Below the pieces are notes generated by a model. It saw nothing but the letters and a program-made list of their open reading frames with translations, had not been told where the DNA came from and did no database searches. Both the position numbers and the translations under genes were made by a program. This document shows, one piece after another, positions 1-11,033 of a stretch of DNA of 64,000 nt; within the stretch, counting starts at the first letter, position 1; each line of letters begins with the position of its first letter. Source of the stretch: Sphaerolaimus hirsutus (lineage: Eukaryota > Nematoda > Chromadorea > Monhysterida > Sphaerolaimidae); contig OZ038459.1 in the NCBI GenBank assembly GCA_964036195.1, positions 9,545,206 to 9,609,205 of the forward strand. The letters are read 5' to 3'.

Positions 1-113
1 AAGTATAATTTACATGAGTATTTATAAATATGTGCTACTGTCAGTGTATTCCCGGATCAACATACCCTATTCTTGATTACTTTTCAAACAATTTCCTTGT
101 AATTGCATGGGTA

Positions 114-545
114 CCGTATTACCTCGAATTATCCCCCCCCCTTGAATTAACCCCCCTCCCCGCCTCGAAATACCCCCCCCCCTAAAATTCGGCTGAGGAA
201 ATAATAAACCCCCCCTCGAAATACCCCCCTAAAATTGAGTGTAAAGGGAACGTACATGACAAATACCGCAGTTTGTGATCTGTACAATGCAGAACACACG
301 TTAAAACTGATGATTGAGTGATGTTAGGTAGGGTTTATGTGTATAAACAGTTATATATGCCTATAACCACATTTATATCTATGTAATTGTTTGATTTTTC
401 TATCTCTGAGTATGGGGAATTTCCGAAAATTTCTGGCGAAATAATAGACCCCCCCCCTCGAATAAACCCCCCCCTTGAATTATCCCCCCCTAAAATTTTG
501 CTGGCGAAATAATAAACCCCCTGGGGGTATTTCGAGGTAATACGG
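114..545. mobile_element. TA-flanked CCGTATTACCTCG-type MITE
   Basis: The left end reads TA-CCGTATTACCTCGAATT and the right end is the inverse, GAGGTAATACGG-TA. Both ends carry C-rich (left) or G-rich (right) runs built on CGAATTA and CGAAATA. It has no coding capacity. The TA flanks fit a Tc1/mariner/pogo-type target site (inference). Close relatives lie at 24.6-25.0 kb and 37.1-37.5 kb. Confidence 0.8.
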
Positions 546-1342
546 TATTCAACATTTGTCCCATCTAATCCGAATTATGTAAGGCTTTATGTGACTATTA
601 ATCGGACTGGTAACACTCTTCACATAGGTTTTAGCTCAATCACTATACTGAGCTCGTTCCTTGCAGTTTTGTTTGAGCAGGGTCAAAGGAGGACCCTGTA
701 AAGTGTAAAGTTGAGAAATAAACATCATCCAATATTTCATAAATACAACTTTGTTAAGTGTCATGCGAAATGTCAAAAGTTGAATCAAAAAATTTTCTTT
801 TTTTATTTTGATTGACATTTTACATCACATTTACTTCTTGACATTTGACACTTGATTTTACAGGGTGTGGAATCACTTTCTGAAGCCATTCCAACAATGG
901 CAATCCAAAATTTGAAACCTCAAAATCCTGTGTTCAAAAGTGACTAGCAAAACTTGAAACTGCATGATCCTAGTATACTCGGCGAACATGATACTCTGCC
1001 CTCGCACTGATTTATGTCTCCTGTTGGAAGCGTGCCAATGATGATTAAAACATGCGTTTCCGTAAAAAGATGAAAAAAAATCATATATGTGAATATGTTA
1101 ATGAATAACAATATGACAACAATCAGTTTTGTCATCTTTTTATGAAACTTTGCCGCGTTAACCATCGTTGGCACACTTCCAGCGGGAACCACGCGTGCAA
1201 GGTATAAAGTAACTGGAGTATAGTAATATTGAAAGTATTCCAAAAAAATTGAAAACTTCATTAGAAAATTATTTTTTGGGAAAAAACAACTAAATTCCAA
1301 AAGTAATTTTTAAAAACACCTTAAAAATTTTAGCACTTTTTA
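546..1342. repeat. Intergenic stretch with an inverted-repeat element
   Basis: No gene is seen. GACATTT/AAATGTC words recur at about 760-860. From about 955 to 1235 the sequence is an imperfect palindrome whose arms share GGAAGCGTGCCAA and TTGGCACACTTCC, so it is probably another fold-back element. The exact ends were not resolved. Confidence 0.4.
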
Positions 1343-1768
1343 AGCCGGAATTACAGCTCAGTGGCGTTTGACGTGAAATGATGACGTCGTAAAATTGATT
1401 ACATCAAAATAGACATAGGTACAGCATTGAAATTTCAGAATTTGATAGTTCTAGTAATTGTGTGTAATGTCCTAAAAAAAATTAAGAAAATAATTTTTAT
1501 TAAATAAGTTATAAATTATACGTCAAAATTTACACATTCTACGTCAACATTTCACGTCAAACATTTTACGTCACCAAAAAATGTTGACGTTAAATTAATA
1601 ACTACTTAAATAATGATTATTTGATAAAATTTTTTTTGGGACATTACACACAATTACTAGAACTATCTAATTCTGAAATTTCAATGCTGTACCTTTGTCT
1701 ATTTTGATGTAATCAATTCTACGACGTCATCATTTCATGTCAAACGTCGCTGAGCTGTAATTCCGGCT
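1343..1768. mobile_element. PIF/Harbinger-like fold-back MITE (TSD TTA)
   Basis: Terminal inverted repeats AGCCGGAATTACAGCTCAG and CTGAGCTGTAATTCCGGCT are flanked on both sides by TTA. The arms extend inward with GACGTGAAATGATGACGTC-like sequence, making a long hairpin without an open frame. A 3-bp TWA duplication is typical of PIF/Harbinger. A second copy at 45.5 kb has a readable empty site. Confidence 0.8.
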
Positions 1769-1889
1769 TTACAGATGGTGTGCTATACTTAGCCCAAACA
1801 CCCAGCTGCAAAATATCAAGACAAGAAGAACAAATGTGACTGCAGTTGACATCTATCTTGCGCCAAATGGCCGCATATATACGAAACAA

Positions 1890-2103
1890 AATTTTTTTGG
1901 CGCTGGCGCTATTGGCGCTTGGCGCCAATATCCTCTGGCGCCATTGGCGCTTGGCGCCGTGGTCTAGAAAAGCGCCATGGCGCTTTTGGCGCTTGGCGCC
2001 ATTTTGCTCTGGCGCCATTGGCGCTTGGCGCTGGGGTTCGGAAAAGCGCCATGGCGCTTTTGGCGCTTGGCGCAAAAGTCCTGGCGCTTTTTCCATCACT
2101 AGT
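1890..2103. repeat. GGCGCC/GCGCTTGGC tandem-repeat block
   Basis: An array of variants of TTGGCGCTTGGCGCC and AAGCGCCATGGCGC ends in TTCCATCACTAGT. The same motif recurs at 6.6, 7.1-7.3, 14.9, 24.3, 34.9, 38.7-38.9 and 43.5 kb, and the ending recurs at 7.3 and 14.9 kb. It looks like the sub-terminal part of a hAT-like element, but no target duplication could be found. Open frames across it are repeat artefacts. Confidence 0.6.
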
Positions 2104-2224
2104 CCCTAATATTGTCGAAACCACCGGGAGATGCAGACACCATTTTTTTGGATACTTATTTCATCGTTAAACTTGGATACTATGTACATTTACACACTAC
2201 ACATACATGCATACCTTATGTATG

Positions 2225-2470
2225 CACATACACACATTGTTCAGTTCAAATCTTGTGCCTTCAATTGCTTGGATAAAAAAAACTCAAAAAACATTTCCGT
2301 ATTTTCTGTGTTTCCGTGTTTCTGTGTTCTCCAAAAAAGAACTCATTTGAGTTTCCGTGTTTTTCAAAATTGTTGAGTTTCTGTGTTTCTGTGTTAAACA
2401 AAAACACGGAAACTCAATGAGTTTCCGTATTTAATATGTGTGTTTTTGCCATCGTTGTTTATTATTGTGT
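2225..2470. repeat. Dispersed repeat with CGGAAACTCA motifs, copy 1
   Basis: TTTCCGTGTTTCTGTGTT-type words and their complement ACACGGAAACTCA are clustered here. An inverted relative lies at about 27,925-28,130 and a shorter one at about 27,185-27,400. It is non-coding, and the ends are not defined. Confidence 0.5.
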
Positions 2471-2825
2471 TTTTTTGGTTTCTGAAAATGCATTGTGCAA
2501 GTATAATGCGACCCCCTCCAATAATGATAACCCCGACAACCAAAATCACTAGTTCATTGTCTAACTGCCTATTTTCAGCCATTTTTATTACTATGTCCTT
2601 TACCTTATATACCTATGTATTTTAAGTTATTTTTCGCCTTCTTTTAGTGATCGTTCTCATTTTTCTTCCTTCTAAACCTTGAAAAGGCATTGCCAATGTT
2701 CTGCTCACACTTGAGATACATATGTGTGCAGTTGAGTCATTAATGCGCTCGCTATTAATGTGCCCCTTCAATAGTGTGACCCCTAAAAATGTGATGAAAA
2801 CAATAATGTGACAGTCACATTGTGG

Positions 2826-5413
2826 CCACACAAGCTGGTTTTCAATGTTCCTTTTTGAAAACTCTTCTGGGTGACGCGTCGCAATGTGTGCAAATGTGTG
2901 CAATTTGCACTTTTATTTTTCAATAAGTGAAAGCATATGTGAATATTGGTTTCAGCAAGTCACATTTGCCATTCAAAGTTCAAATTTGCAGAACATTTTT
3001 GAAAACTGTAAGGCAACGCGTCGCCTCTGTAGCGGCGACGCGTCACCAACATACTCTGAAGACAATTTTGAAAACTTAAAATTAAATAATGTAGTTTTCA
3101 AAAATGTACATTCCAGTTTTCAAATGTATAAAACTTGAAAACTGAACATGGAGGTGTTATGCCGCCATACGGCGCCATTTATTGTAGGTGTATTTTTATT
3201 TGTTTCTTACTGTAGGTTTGAAATACTTGTTTTCATGCCCCCTCGCCTATGCTTCACACGCGCCGCGTAGGATTGCAACATCGCATGTGACCAAAATAAG
3301 TGCCCGCGCACAAGGGCATTTTGTATTTATCTGTGCGCTTTTCATGTATTGTTGAGGCACATTTTTGTAGGCATCCCCGTTTTCTTTCCATCGCCAGCCG
3401 ACTTTTTCCATTGGCTGGCAGTCAATGTTTACGTGATTTTTGACTCGCTATTGTTTCCTGAATTCTACCTATTGTATCTTTGCCCCCAACTTATATTCTT
3501 TAAACTGACATTGCTAAATGAAGCGCCGGTAGAACCAAGTTGGCCTTGGCATCCTAAAAAATCAACCAATCTAAATCTAAAATATTTATGACCGCAATTA
3601 AGCAGCCATAACAGAGGGTGATGTACAGCAACGTATGGCGACGTCGCTGTACGTCGCTGTACATGCCAGTTTTCAATATCTGTGGAACATATGTGAAAAT
3701 GTGTCGCCGCCCAGCATCACCAGTTTACAAAAGTTCACCAACTTACTGCAAAATCCTTTAAAAAAACCACTGGATGAATGGGTTCATGTTAAATTGACAC
3801 TCTAGATGCAGTATTTTTTGCTGCATCTAATGATAGGGCTGTAGAAAACTTGGGATTTATAAAATAAAATAATTTTTTTTAATTATGTCGCTGTGGCTAC
3901 ATTTCAGGTGACAACTGCATATGTCACCTGTTTCCATAACTTATTACCAATTTTGAAAAGTATTGATAAAATGAAAGAATTCATGCATTTATCAACAACA
4001 CAGAATCTCAGACTTGGTACTACTGTTACGAAGGGTTCAGAGGCACAACTACCGGTTAAATTTCTCTTTGTGAAATTTGTGTGGACCATGCAATGATTAT
4101 GAATGATCTTGCATTACAGGTTGTCCCATGCACACCGCTGTGTAGAATGCATTTTTGGGATTTTGGCTGCTCGGTGGCGCATCCTGCTAATGAAAATTTC
4201 AATAGAACTACACAGGGTCAGCAAACTGGTATGGCTGCATGTTATTTGCACAATTTTATCAAAGAATTGTGTGGCACAAATGTATTAGATCACTTTGACA
4301 AGGAAGGAAATGAAAAGCCACCTGTGCGGGCTGTTGAAGAACAAAGTCTACGCAACCAAACAGTCAGAAATTATATATTTTTTCATTTTATTAATTGATA
4401 TAGATTTTTGAAACTGCTGAACATTTCATAAATGCAGTAAGATTGGCGACAGGCGACTATGACTGAGAGGATGGATTAGAGTCCTAAATCAAAACAATTA
4501 ACCATGAGATGCCAGGCAAATGAGAGAGAAACTGAAAGACTGGTTGAAATCTACTCATGGCAGGGTTCCATGGGTAGATCTGAATAACTTTTGAGTTTTC
4601 AAAAATGTTCACATTTATTTAAATTTTGTGACACATGTTACTGTGATATGAAAACATTTTTGAAAACAATACAATAAAGTTGTTTTTATTTTTTGTGCTA
4701 GTGTATTCAATGCGAAATCATCACAGTCAGTGTTCACTTGTTGTTCATTTTTTTGGCTTTCATTTACATACAAAATTGGCTGAATTGCACTTGTGATTTT
4801 TTTAAAATTATTAAGTTGATTGTATAAAAATATCATTATTTGTTTTGTGGCAATGTGATTGAATTCAGTTTTTTTTTTGATGTGAAAAAATAAGCGCCGT
4901 TTACTGTGATAATGTGATAATTACAGGTACAGGGATGTAATTATAAAAAATTATTTAATGTTTTATGCATTACCACACTTTCTCTGTCATCTTTGTACTT
5001 CTTTTGCAAAACATGGTATCAAATGAAAGAGAGAAAAAACTATACATATATGTGAGACGGATATCATCTACAATTTAAAACAGAATTTAAAAAAATATTT
5101 TTAGTTAGAAAATGAATTAATTTGAAAAAATGTATCACAGTGGTAAAAATATCCAATACAGTCCACAAAATAAAGCAAAATTTTCTGCATCACATGCCGC
5201 TTACTGCTTGTCCTACAAATGCATACTTATTCCACAAAAAATATTTTATCTGCAACATTTTACCAGAGTTTTCAAATATGTGTTCTTCCGGTGAAAAAAT
5301 ATTAAAAAAACAAAGATGGGGGCCATTTTGGTGATTGCACACAGTGTTTAAATGAATTTGAAAACTAAATAATGGGTTTTCACAGAGGGAACATTGAAAA
5401 CCAGCTTGTGTGG
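2826..5413 (+). mobile_element. Decayed PIF/Harbinger transposon
   Basis: Inverted ends CCACACAAGCTGGTTTTCAA (left) and TTGAAAACCAGCTTGTGTGG (right) enclose about 2.6 kb that includes a broken DDE transposase remnant near 4.1 kb. GACGCGTCGC and GACGTCGCTGTAC words repeat near the left end. The right flank has TAA soon after the terminus, but the left target duplication is not recognisable. Most of the interior outside the transposase piece is degenerate, so mobility is not expected. Confidence 0.6.
4115..4275 (+). pseudogene. PIF/Harbinger transposase fragment (DDE_Tnp_4-like)
   Basis: One frame (4115-4186) encodes YRLSHAHRCVECIFGILAAR followed by WRIL. This matches the conserved C-terminal block of Harbinger nucleases, usually of the form NYRLSRARRxxENxFGxLxxRWR. 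About 45 bases later the frame shifts and MAACYLHNFIKELCG continues the usual AxxxLHNF segment. The catalytic acidic residues further upstream are not visible. This is a single-frameshift remnant of the domesticable transposase family, not an active gene. The neighbouring frame at 3893-4096 is unassigned. Confidence 0.75.
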
Positions 5414-5459
5414 TGCCATAAATGGAGAATTAAAAGTACAAAAAATAAAATGACCATAT

Positions 5460-5640
5460 TTATTCAAAAGACCCCTTCGAAATACCCCCCTCAAGATGGC
5501 CACTTTGAATTTATAACCCCCCTCGATATCCCCCACAAATTGAATGTAAGGAGAACACATATAACAAAAGCTGCGGTATCTGATCCGGGAAATGCAGAAC
5601 ACACGTTCAAAACAATGACTGTGTTACGTTAGAACAAGTG
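5460..5640. mobile_element. Fragment of a CGAAATACCCC MITE
   Basis: The words TTCGAAATACCCCCC, CTCGATATCCCCC and ACACGTTCAAAACAATGACTG match the interiors of the TA-flanked family. Both termini are missing. It abuts the first recognised exon of gene copy 1. Confidence 0.55.
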
Positions 5641-5708
5641 TCATTTTTTGCCATCGTTTGTCGTTCAGTGCGACCACTTTCCACTTTCCACTTTTTCCAC
5701 TTTCACAG

Positions 5709-5903
5709 GTGCAATGTGCCACCAGATCCCATGGGTGGCCCGCTGGCGGATTGGCAGATGTACTTGAGCGCCAGCGGCAGGACACTTTTCGAACAGTGTC
5801 CACCGAATGATAGACTCTGCTCTCTTGAATCACTTGCTGGCTGCGAGAAGGGCATCGTAAACAGGACTCACGATGACTGTGGAATATCTGGAAAATATAT
5901 GGA
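5709..5903 (+). CDS. Cys-rich protein gene, copy 1, exon A
   Basis: This is an internal exon of an unrecognised gene. The acceptor is TTTCACAG and the donor GA|GTGGGT. It starts with one carried-over base and ends with two, 195 bp, the same as its paralogue at 35041-35235. The peptide begins CNVPPDP and contains DWQMYLSASGRTLFEQCPP, an N-R-T glycosylation sequon and DCGISGKYM. All five cysteines are conserved in the paralogue, and about two thirds of residues are identical. Differences are mostly substitutions with no indel, which argues for coding constraint. The protein is probably extracellular because of its cysteines and sequons (inference). No known domain was recognised. Exons further 5' must lie left of the window or in unread sequence. 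Confidence 0.82.
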
Positions 5904-6134
5904 GTGGGTGCGGCGTGTAAATTGGTGATGCCGTAAATTCACTATTTATAGGACTTTTGCATGATTGTATTCAGCACATTATGTTTTGTGTGATAGAGTC
6001 AGGTTCGGATATAAGGTTTCAGGTCACAGATTTTGCAAATTTGCATACAGTTTTGAATACAGGCACAAATCAATTTACCAAATTTTCTCAATCGAATGAA
6101 TTAACAATTAATTCAAAAATCCCACAAAATACAG

Positions 6135-6296
6135 CGAATGCTTGAAATTGTGGCTTGTTCATTGTGCGCCGTATCGTTTCAAACCCTGGAAGGAACAGTT
6201 TGGAGCTTTGGAATACCGATGTCCCATTGCCGAAGTGCCTAAAGAGCAAATTCAGGAATATTTCACAATGCCATGCGCACTCATCTACGCTTCCAG
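6135..6296 (+). CDS. Cys-rich protein gene, copy 1, exon B
   Basis: The acceptor is AATACAG and the donor AG|GTAAAA. It is 162 bp, identical in length and phase to 36700-36861. The codon split across exons A and B becomes Asp in both copies. The peptide contains CAPYRFKPWKE and EYFTMPCALIYASR, with four cysteines shared by both paralogues. Codon phase joins A to B and B to C without stops. It lies 231 bp after exon A, so copy 1 has short introns here, unlike copy 2. Confidence 0.85.
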
Positions 6297-6391
6297 GTAA
6301 AAATAGCCATATAGCAGTCAGACAAATGTTACGGCACTGCACAGACACTATTCAAACTTTCTTTTTAATGCCACTCGATGTTTGTCCGCAG

Positions 6392-6476
6392 ACTGCGGGA
6401 AGATCTTTGGGGCCCGTGGTTCACTCCGTGGCTGCCGGATGTAATTGGGCAGCGCTGCTTGGCGCTCATATGGAAA
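6392..6476 (+). CDS. Cys-rich protein gene, copy 1, exon C
   Basis: The acceptor is TTGTCCGCAG and the donor AAA|GTAGAA. It is 85 bp, the same as 37650-37734. The peptide reads LREDLWGPWFTPWLPDVIGQ followed by RC. Similarity to the paralogue is high up to the donor and collapses right after GTA, which supports this splice site even though the frame stays open a further 78 bases in this copy. The following exon in copy 1 is not certain. Confidence 0.83.
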
Positions 6477-7561
6477 GTAGAATTCGATCATAAGTTCGTG
6501 TGTCACTTCACCGGAGAAAACGCATTGACGAAAAATGTCTTTCGAGCAACCCGAGCAGTACATGAGCTTTGAACGTGTTTGAGTTTTCCACAATGAGTCA
6601 TTTTTAATCTACGCCATGGCGCCATACGGAATGTGGGCGCCAGGCGCCAAGGGCGCCACAGAAAGAGGGCGTCAAGCGCCAAGGGCGCCAGGCTAAATAA
6701 GTGGGTACAGCACCGTAAGTGTGCTAAAAACATCTTTCTAGCACTCTAGCGCGCACATTCACGAATTTATTCACGTAATCAACAAAAATGAGACTACTGA
6801 GGTAAAAATTTGGCATTTACCTAATCATACCCCAATACATTCAATTTGAACACAATTAAAATTCGTTCAGTTCGTACAGCGCAAATAATGAATTATTGCT
6901 TTCTGATAGCAAATGTTTTCTTGAAGTGAACAAAAACGGAAATACAATTTGAATCCATCGATTCATGGGTTTGCAAGTTCGACGGTTCATCGTTCTTTGC
7001 TTCTGATCAGTAAGACGCATACGATGAACCGTTGGACGGAAAAAAATTCATCCGCTCACACCGCTTCCTCCATTTTTACGGCTAGTTTCGATTATCCACG
7101 GACGGTCACCTTGAAACTATGCTGGCGCCATTTTGGCGCCCTTTTAGGGCAGGGCGCCACAGAAAAAGGGCGCCATGGCGCCTTTCAGAAAGTGGGCGCC
7201 AGGCGCCAGGGGCGCCACAGAAAAAGGGCGCCAAGCGCCAATGGTGCCATGGCGCGGCGCCCTTTGGCACCCTCAAATGGCGCCAGCGCCATGGCACCAT
7301 TCCATCACTAGTGATGTGAATTGTGAAGGCACCGCGGGACCGGCGCCCCAGTGCTGGGCACCGGAACCAGTGCCTTTACGGTGTAGTGCCTTTACGATTT
7401 TCTGAGGTGCAACCCCAATGCTGGTGTCTTTATTGAAAATAGCTGCTGCAATTTTTTGCTGGTGTCCGTTAATCATGCGAAGTGTGAAATGTATGGTGAG
7501 ATGCGATGAAAAATGTCAAATGTCCATAAAAATTGGAAGATTATTTTTTGATTTCGGAATA
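6477..7561. repeat. Intron of gene copy 1 with GGCGCC blocks
   Basis: GGCGCC/GCGCCAAG repeats occur at about 6613-6700 and 7125-7315, the second ending ATTCCATCACTAG. Between them, about 6730-7095 resembles 17,040-17,290 (shared words ACATCTTTCTAGCACTC, TGATCAGT, AGACGCAT), with the two parts in a different relative orientation. This points to another dispersed element. No coding sequence is supported. Confidence 0.5.
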
Positions 7562-8449
7562 CCGTAAATCCTCCCAATAAGCCCCCCCACGAAACACCCC
7601 CCCTCGGAAAACTCCCCCTCGAATAACTCCCCCCTGTAAACAGACCGAGGAAAAAATAACTCCCCCCTCGAATAACTCCCCACTCTATTTTATGGGTGGG
7701 AAATAATTCCACGTATAAAAATGTATGTACCTATGCACCGTATTTCTTCAAATAGAACGGCGCCTGTCTATTTTTTCGTCAACTTTTTTACCTGCCGTTC
7801 TATTGGAGGTGCCGTTCTATTGGAGGCCGCCGTTCTATTTTTTCATCAAACTTTTTCACACTATTTTCATTCGAACATAGTATTTTTAGTGAGAGATGAG
7901 TGACACCAGAGCATCAATTTAAACCAAACCAAATGTGAAAACAACCCCCGAATCATAGTTCTGAACATCCTGGATGTTCTAACCACCAATTTTTCAAATA
8001 TTTTTGTGTTTTGGCACTCTTACAACGTAATTTCTACCTGCCGTTCTATTGGAGGTGCCGTTCTATTGGAGGCTGCCATTCTATTCTTTTCATGCGTGTA
8101 AAATGTGCCAAAACCTGCTGTTCTATTGGAGGTGCCGTTCTATTGGAGGTATGCCGTTCTATTAGAAGAAGTAAGGTATATGTTTGTTAAAAATATGCAT
8201 CATTTTCCAGTTGATGCACACTAGCATTGGTTTCATTGCATGAATTACGGGATTTCTATAATGGCTTACACGTTTATGCAACTAACTTAACCCCATTCAG
8301 ATGATATATTGATCATGCTTTTTACTGAATATTCCGACGAAAAAATATCTCCCCCTCGAATAACTCCCCCCTTAAATAAGCCCCCCCCCCCCCTCAAAAA
8401 GTTCTGAGGAAAAAATGACACCCCCGGGGACTTATTTGAGGATTTACGG
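7562..8449. mobile_element. TA-flanked CCGTAAATCCTC MITE with an inner AGAACGG element
   Basis: The ends are TA-CCGTAAATCCTCCCAATAAG and GAGGATTTACGG-TA. The interior carries AATAACTCCCCCC-type runs. An inner unit (about 7738-8176) starts CCGTATTTCTTCAAATAGAA and repeats CCGTTCTATTGGAGG several times, like the separate element at 58.4 kb. This is an element within an element, lying in an intron of gene copy 1. Confidence 0.75.
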
Positions 8450-8538
8450 TATAACAGATTTGGGCTTTTGATATTTTACATGACGTTTGACATTTTCAGG
8501 GCATTTTACTGGTGAAATTTTTCATTTTTTTATTTCAG

Positions 8539-8621
8539 GAAATTTTACATCGTCTGCGAGAGGCACCTAAAAAGTCTGGAGGTTTGATTTGGAGCCAGCT
8601 GACTACCATGTCTCGTTTTAG
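8539..8621 (+). CDS. Possible exon between C and D of gene copy 1
   Basis: The acceptor is TTTATTTCAG and the donor TTTTAG|GTATAA, 83 bp, open in one frame (EILHRLREAPKKSGGLIW and onward). Its phase (0 in, 2 out) is exactly what exon C and exon D require. Against it, the intron to exon D would be only 25 bp, and no matching exon is seen in copy 2. Confidence 0.3.
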
Positions 8622-8646
8622 GTATAAAATTTCTCATTTTGCGCAG

Positions 8647-8758
8647 CTGCAGCGAAGCTTGGCGTGATAAAGCTCGTGTGAGGAGTTGGGCAGCGCCGTA
8701 CATCCACGCGTACAATCAACAGCATAACGTATCCGCTGATAGGACTGGAGTTCCACCG
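8647..8758 (+). CDS. Cys-rich protein gene, copy 1, exon D
   Basis: The acceptor is TTTTGCGCAG and the donor CCG|GTGTAT. It is 112 bp, the same as 44491-44602 and 50302-50413. The peptide starts CSEAWRDK and ends YNQQHNVSADRTGVPP. The paralogues read YNQQRNVSADRTGVPP, including the N-V-S sequon. The N-terminal half is much less conserved than the C-terminal half. Confidence 0.75.
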
Positions 8759-8777
8759 GTGTATGTCTACCTATTTA

Positions 8778-8911
8778 CCGTGTTTCCTTGAAATACACCC
8801 AGGGGGTTTATGTTTTTCAGAGTTTAAATTTTGAGGGGGGTATTTTGAAGGGGATGGGGGTTAATTCGAGGGGAGGGGATTAATTCAAGGGTGTATTTCA
8901 AGACATCACGG
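8778..8911. mobile_element. Short TA-flanked CCGTGTTTCCTTG MITE in the D-E intron
   Basis: The left end is TA-CCGTGTTTCCTTGAAAT and the right end ATCACGG-TA, with G-rich GGGGTTAATTCGAGGGG inside. Only about 134 bp remains, so this is an internally deleted copy. Confidence 0.65.
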
Positions 8912-9084
8912 TATGTTGCCTACTGGCTGCGCTGCACACATTACACTGAAATCTACCATATCGCGTTCACTATCGGAGGAATTAGCACATAATCTGTAAA
9001 TTATGGTAACATTCTGTGTAAAGGTTGCAGTCAGGTCTGTGCTCTGCATTCAATTTGCATGTGCATTTGCATTTGAGTTTGCAG

Positions 9085-9129
9085 GTGTCCCGGACCAAGA
9101 AGAAGGCACTTGAGAGACAAGTGAACTGA
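9085..9129 (+). CDS. Cys-rich protein gene, copy 1, last exon E
   Basis: The acceptor is GAGTTTGCAG. Phase 0 follows exon D and the sequence encodes VSRTKKKALERQVN and a TGA stop. The paralogues at 44850 and 50660 have VSRAKKKAVARECGQ, so the basic KKK tail is conserved. The upstream intron bases TTTGCAGGTGTCCCGG are also nearly identical between copies. No polyadenylation signal was established. Confidence 0.72.
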   Translation: MSRTKKKALERQVN

Positions 9130-9242
9130 AAAAAGTGAATTGGCTCTTGATATTTTTTTACATTGTGCATATAGTTGTAGCAAAAGGAATATCACATATT
9201 TGTTAAAAGTATGATTTATTTAACGTTTGAATTGGATATGTA

Positions 9243-9684
9243 CCGTATTTCCTCGAAATACCCCCCCCCCCCCTTGAAATACCCCCCCCTCTCGAGACCA
9301 CTATGAAACAATCACCCCCCCCCCCCTCGAAATACCCCCCCCCCAAATTCAGTGTAAAGAGAACGTACATCACAAATATGGCAGTTTGTGTTCTGCGTAG
9401 TGCAGAACACACGTTAAAACAATGTCGGAATCACGTTAGAACAGTGTACATACCATCTACATACTAATATTAGTCTACAGAACCTTATAAATGGCGGTTT
9501 TTGTTGCATTTTTCGACGTCTGCGTACGTTTCAGACGACAATTTCGTACTTGGTTTTCAAAAATTTTCTTGTGAAATAATAACCCCCCCCCTCGAAATAC
9601 CCCCCCCCCTCGTTTGACCCCCCCCCCCCTCTCGGGACCACTATGAAACAATCACCCCCCGGGGGGTATTTCGAGGAAATACGG
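9243..9684. mobile_element. TA-flanked CCGTATTTCCTCG MITE
   Basis: It has complete ends TA-CCGTATTTCCTCGAAAT and GAGGAAATACGG-TA, long C-runs on both sides of the centre, and internal words (AACACACGTTAAAACAATG, ATGGCGGTTTTTGTTGC) shared with the copies at 23.1, 32.2 and 37.1 kb. It is non-coding. Confidence 0.82.
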
Positions 9685-9974
9685 TAGTTCAGGTTCATTC
9701 TCTTCGTAAATAAAATACTACCTATATACCTATACAGTAGTTACTTCTCAATGAATACATTAAGTACCTATTCACTTAATGAGTACAGCAATTTTCCAAT
9801 AGCTTAAAAAATCTCACGATGTTATTGGCCAAATTACAATCGTGCCTGTGACCAGCGATTGCTGTCATTCTTGACATCAATACATCAATCGTATTAAAAG
9901 TATCCATCGGGGAACTCTGAATATGCAAGCAAACGTCCCACACAAAAAAATAATAAAAAACGAAAATTATGCAG

Positions 9975-10058
9975 TCTCCGACTGGGCTCATTCCGACCTA
10001 AAGCCCTGCAAATGTGAAACTACCATGGACTTTTTATTTATGCTGTACAATGTGACAG
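9975..10058 (+). CDS. Weak candidate exon
   Basis: It lies between AATTATGCAG and GACAG|GTCTGT. One frame is open (two leading bases, then SDWAHSDLKPCKCETTMDF). It could be an early exon of gene copy 2, but no second copy supports it and it could be chance. The rest of 9685-10233 shows nothing recognisable. Confidence 0.25.
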
Positions 10059-10233
10059 GTCTGTGCCTACTACTGAGTGCATACAAGCCCACAACTGCTG
10101 GGCAGTCAACGGACTATGATGTTGGAAGAAGCCAAAGACAAAGGTCTATGCAGCACAGTTGTTAATGCATATTTAGTTTTACTCAAAAAGTAAGCATACT
10201 CGAGTATTGAGCAGTGTTGCAAAAACGTTTTTA

Positions 10234-10397
10234 CCGTATTTCCACGAAATACCCCCAGGGGGTTTCTTTTTTCAGAGTGAGAATTTTCAGGCGGGGGGGG
10301 GGGGGGGTATTTCGAGAGGTAATACTAATAACGTACGCAGACGTAGAAAAATGCAACAAAAACCAGCATGTATAATAGTCTACAGCCTTATATAAGT
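10234..10397. mobile_element. Truncated CCGTATTTCC MITE
   Basis: The left end TA-CCGTATTTCCACGAAATA and the G-run are present. The sequence then jumps to interior words (GTACGCAGACGTAGAAAAATG, TACAGCCTTATATAAG) and the right terminus is missing. Confidence 0.6.
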
Positions 10398-10857
10398 ACT
10401 AGCAGGATTCTCTCCAACCTTTGGTTGGGTTTTGTGGTTCTCTACAATTAATACCATTGGAGGAAATATGCTACTTAAGTTAAGTTTGCCCACATGCTAG
10501 GCATGTGTTTTGAAATGCGGTATGTAATGTACCAACAATAACAATACCAATACCAAAGATGCAATGTTTTGGAATGGATTTTTGTTAACTTCCGTAAAAT
10601 GGTTGGGCATGAAACTCAGTAGTAAAATATGGACAGTTTGCGATTTGGTATGATGGTGTGCAGTGTGCATTCTGTGTGGTATAGGTGTTTTGATATGATA
10701 GTGTGGTTTATGCAAGGTGTCAAACTTTGTTGTAATCTTAAATTGGTTACATTTGTGCTTTGCTGTTCTCTTTGTGTTTGTAAATCCTTGTGGTATTAAT
10801 TGTAGAGAACCACAAAACCCAACTGAAGGTTGGAGAGAATCCTGCTATAGGTACCCA
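10398..10857. other. Stretch without recognised features
   Basis: It is AT-rich. A pair of inverted words (AACCCAAC/GTTGGGTT, GGAGAGAATCCTG/CAGGATTCTCTCC) at about 10,403 and 10,827 brackets it, suggesting a fold-back or insertion. No coding support. Confidence 0.3.
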
Positions 10858-11033
10858 CTACTCAGAGGTTTGCAAAAACTGACACCCCAGTGGGGACCCC
10901 CCTCCAAATGGCACCCCCTGGGGAACCCCCCAAAAACGGGACCCCCTAGGGCCCCACAAATATGGCACCCACTGAGGACCACCAAAAAATGGCACCCCCT
11001 AGGGACCCCCCCAAAAAGGCACCCCCTAGGGTT
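10858..11033. repeat. Short tandem array of GGCACCCCCTAGGG units
   Basis: Five to six diverged units of about 31-34 bp each contain ACCCCCTRGGG and CCCCAAAAA. It sits directly against the larger satellite to its right. Confidence 0.75.

Noticed and set aside
1740..2170. Ala/Arg/Pro-rich open frames on both strands (also at 6.5-7.4, 34.8-35.2 and 38.5-38.8 kb)
   Set aside because: They are translations of GGCGCC tandem repeats and are open in several frames at once.
5709..6476. Possible Frizzled-type cysteine-rich domain in exons A-C
   Set aside because: The cysteine spacing and the hallmark motifs of that domain do not match the visible peptide.
6392..6570. Longer reading of exon C to the stop at 6570
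   Set aside because: Similarity to the paralogue ends exactly at the GTAGAA/GTAATC donor, which favours splicing.
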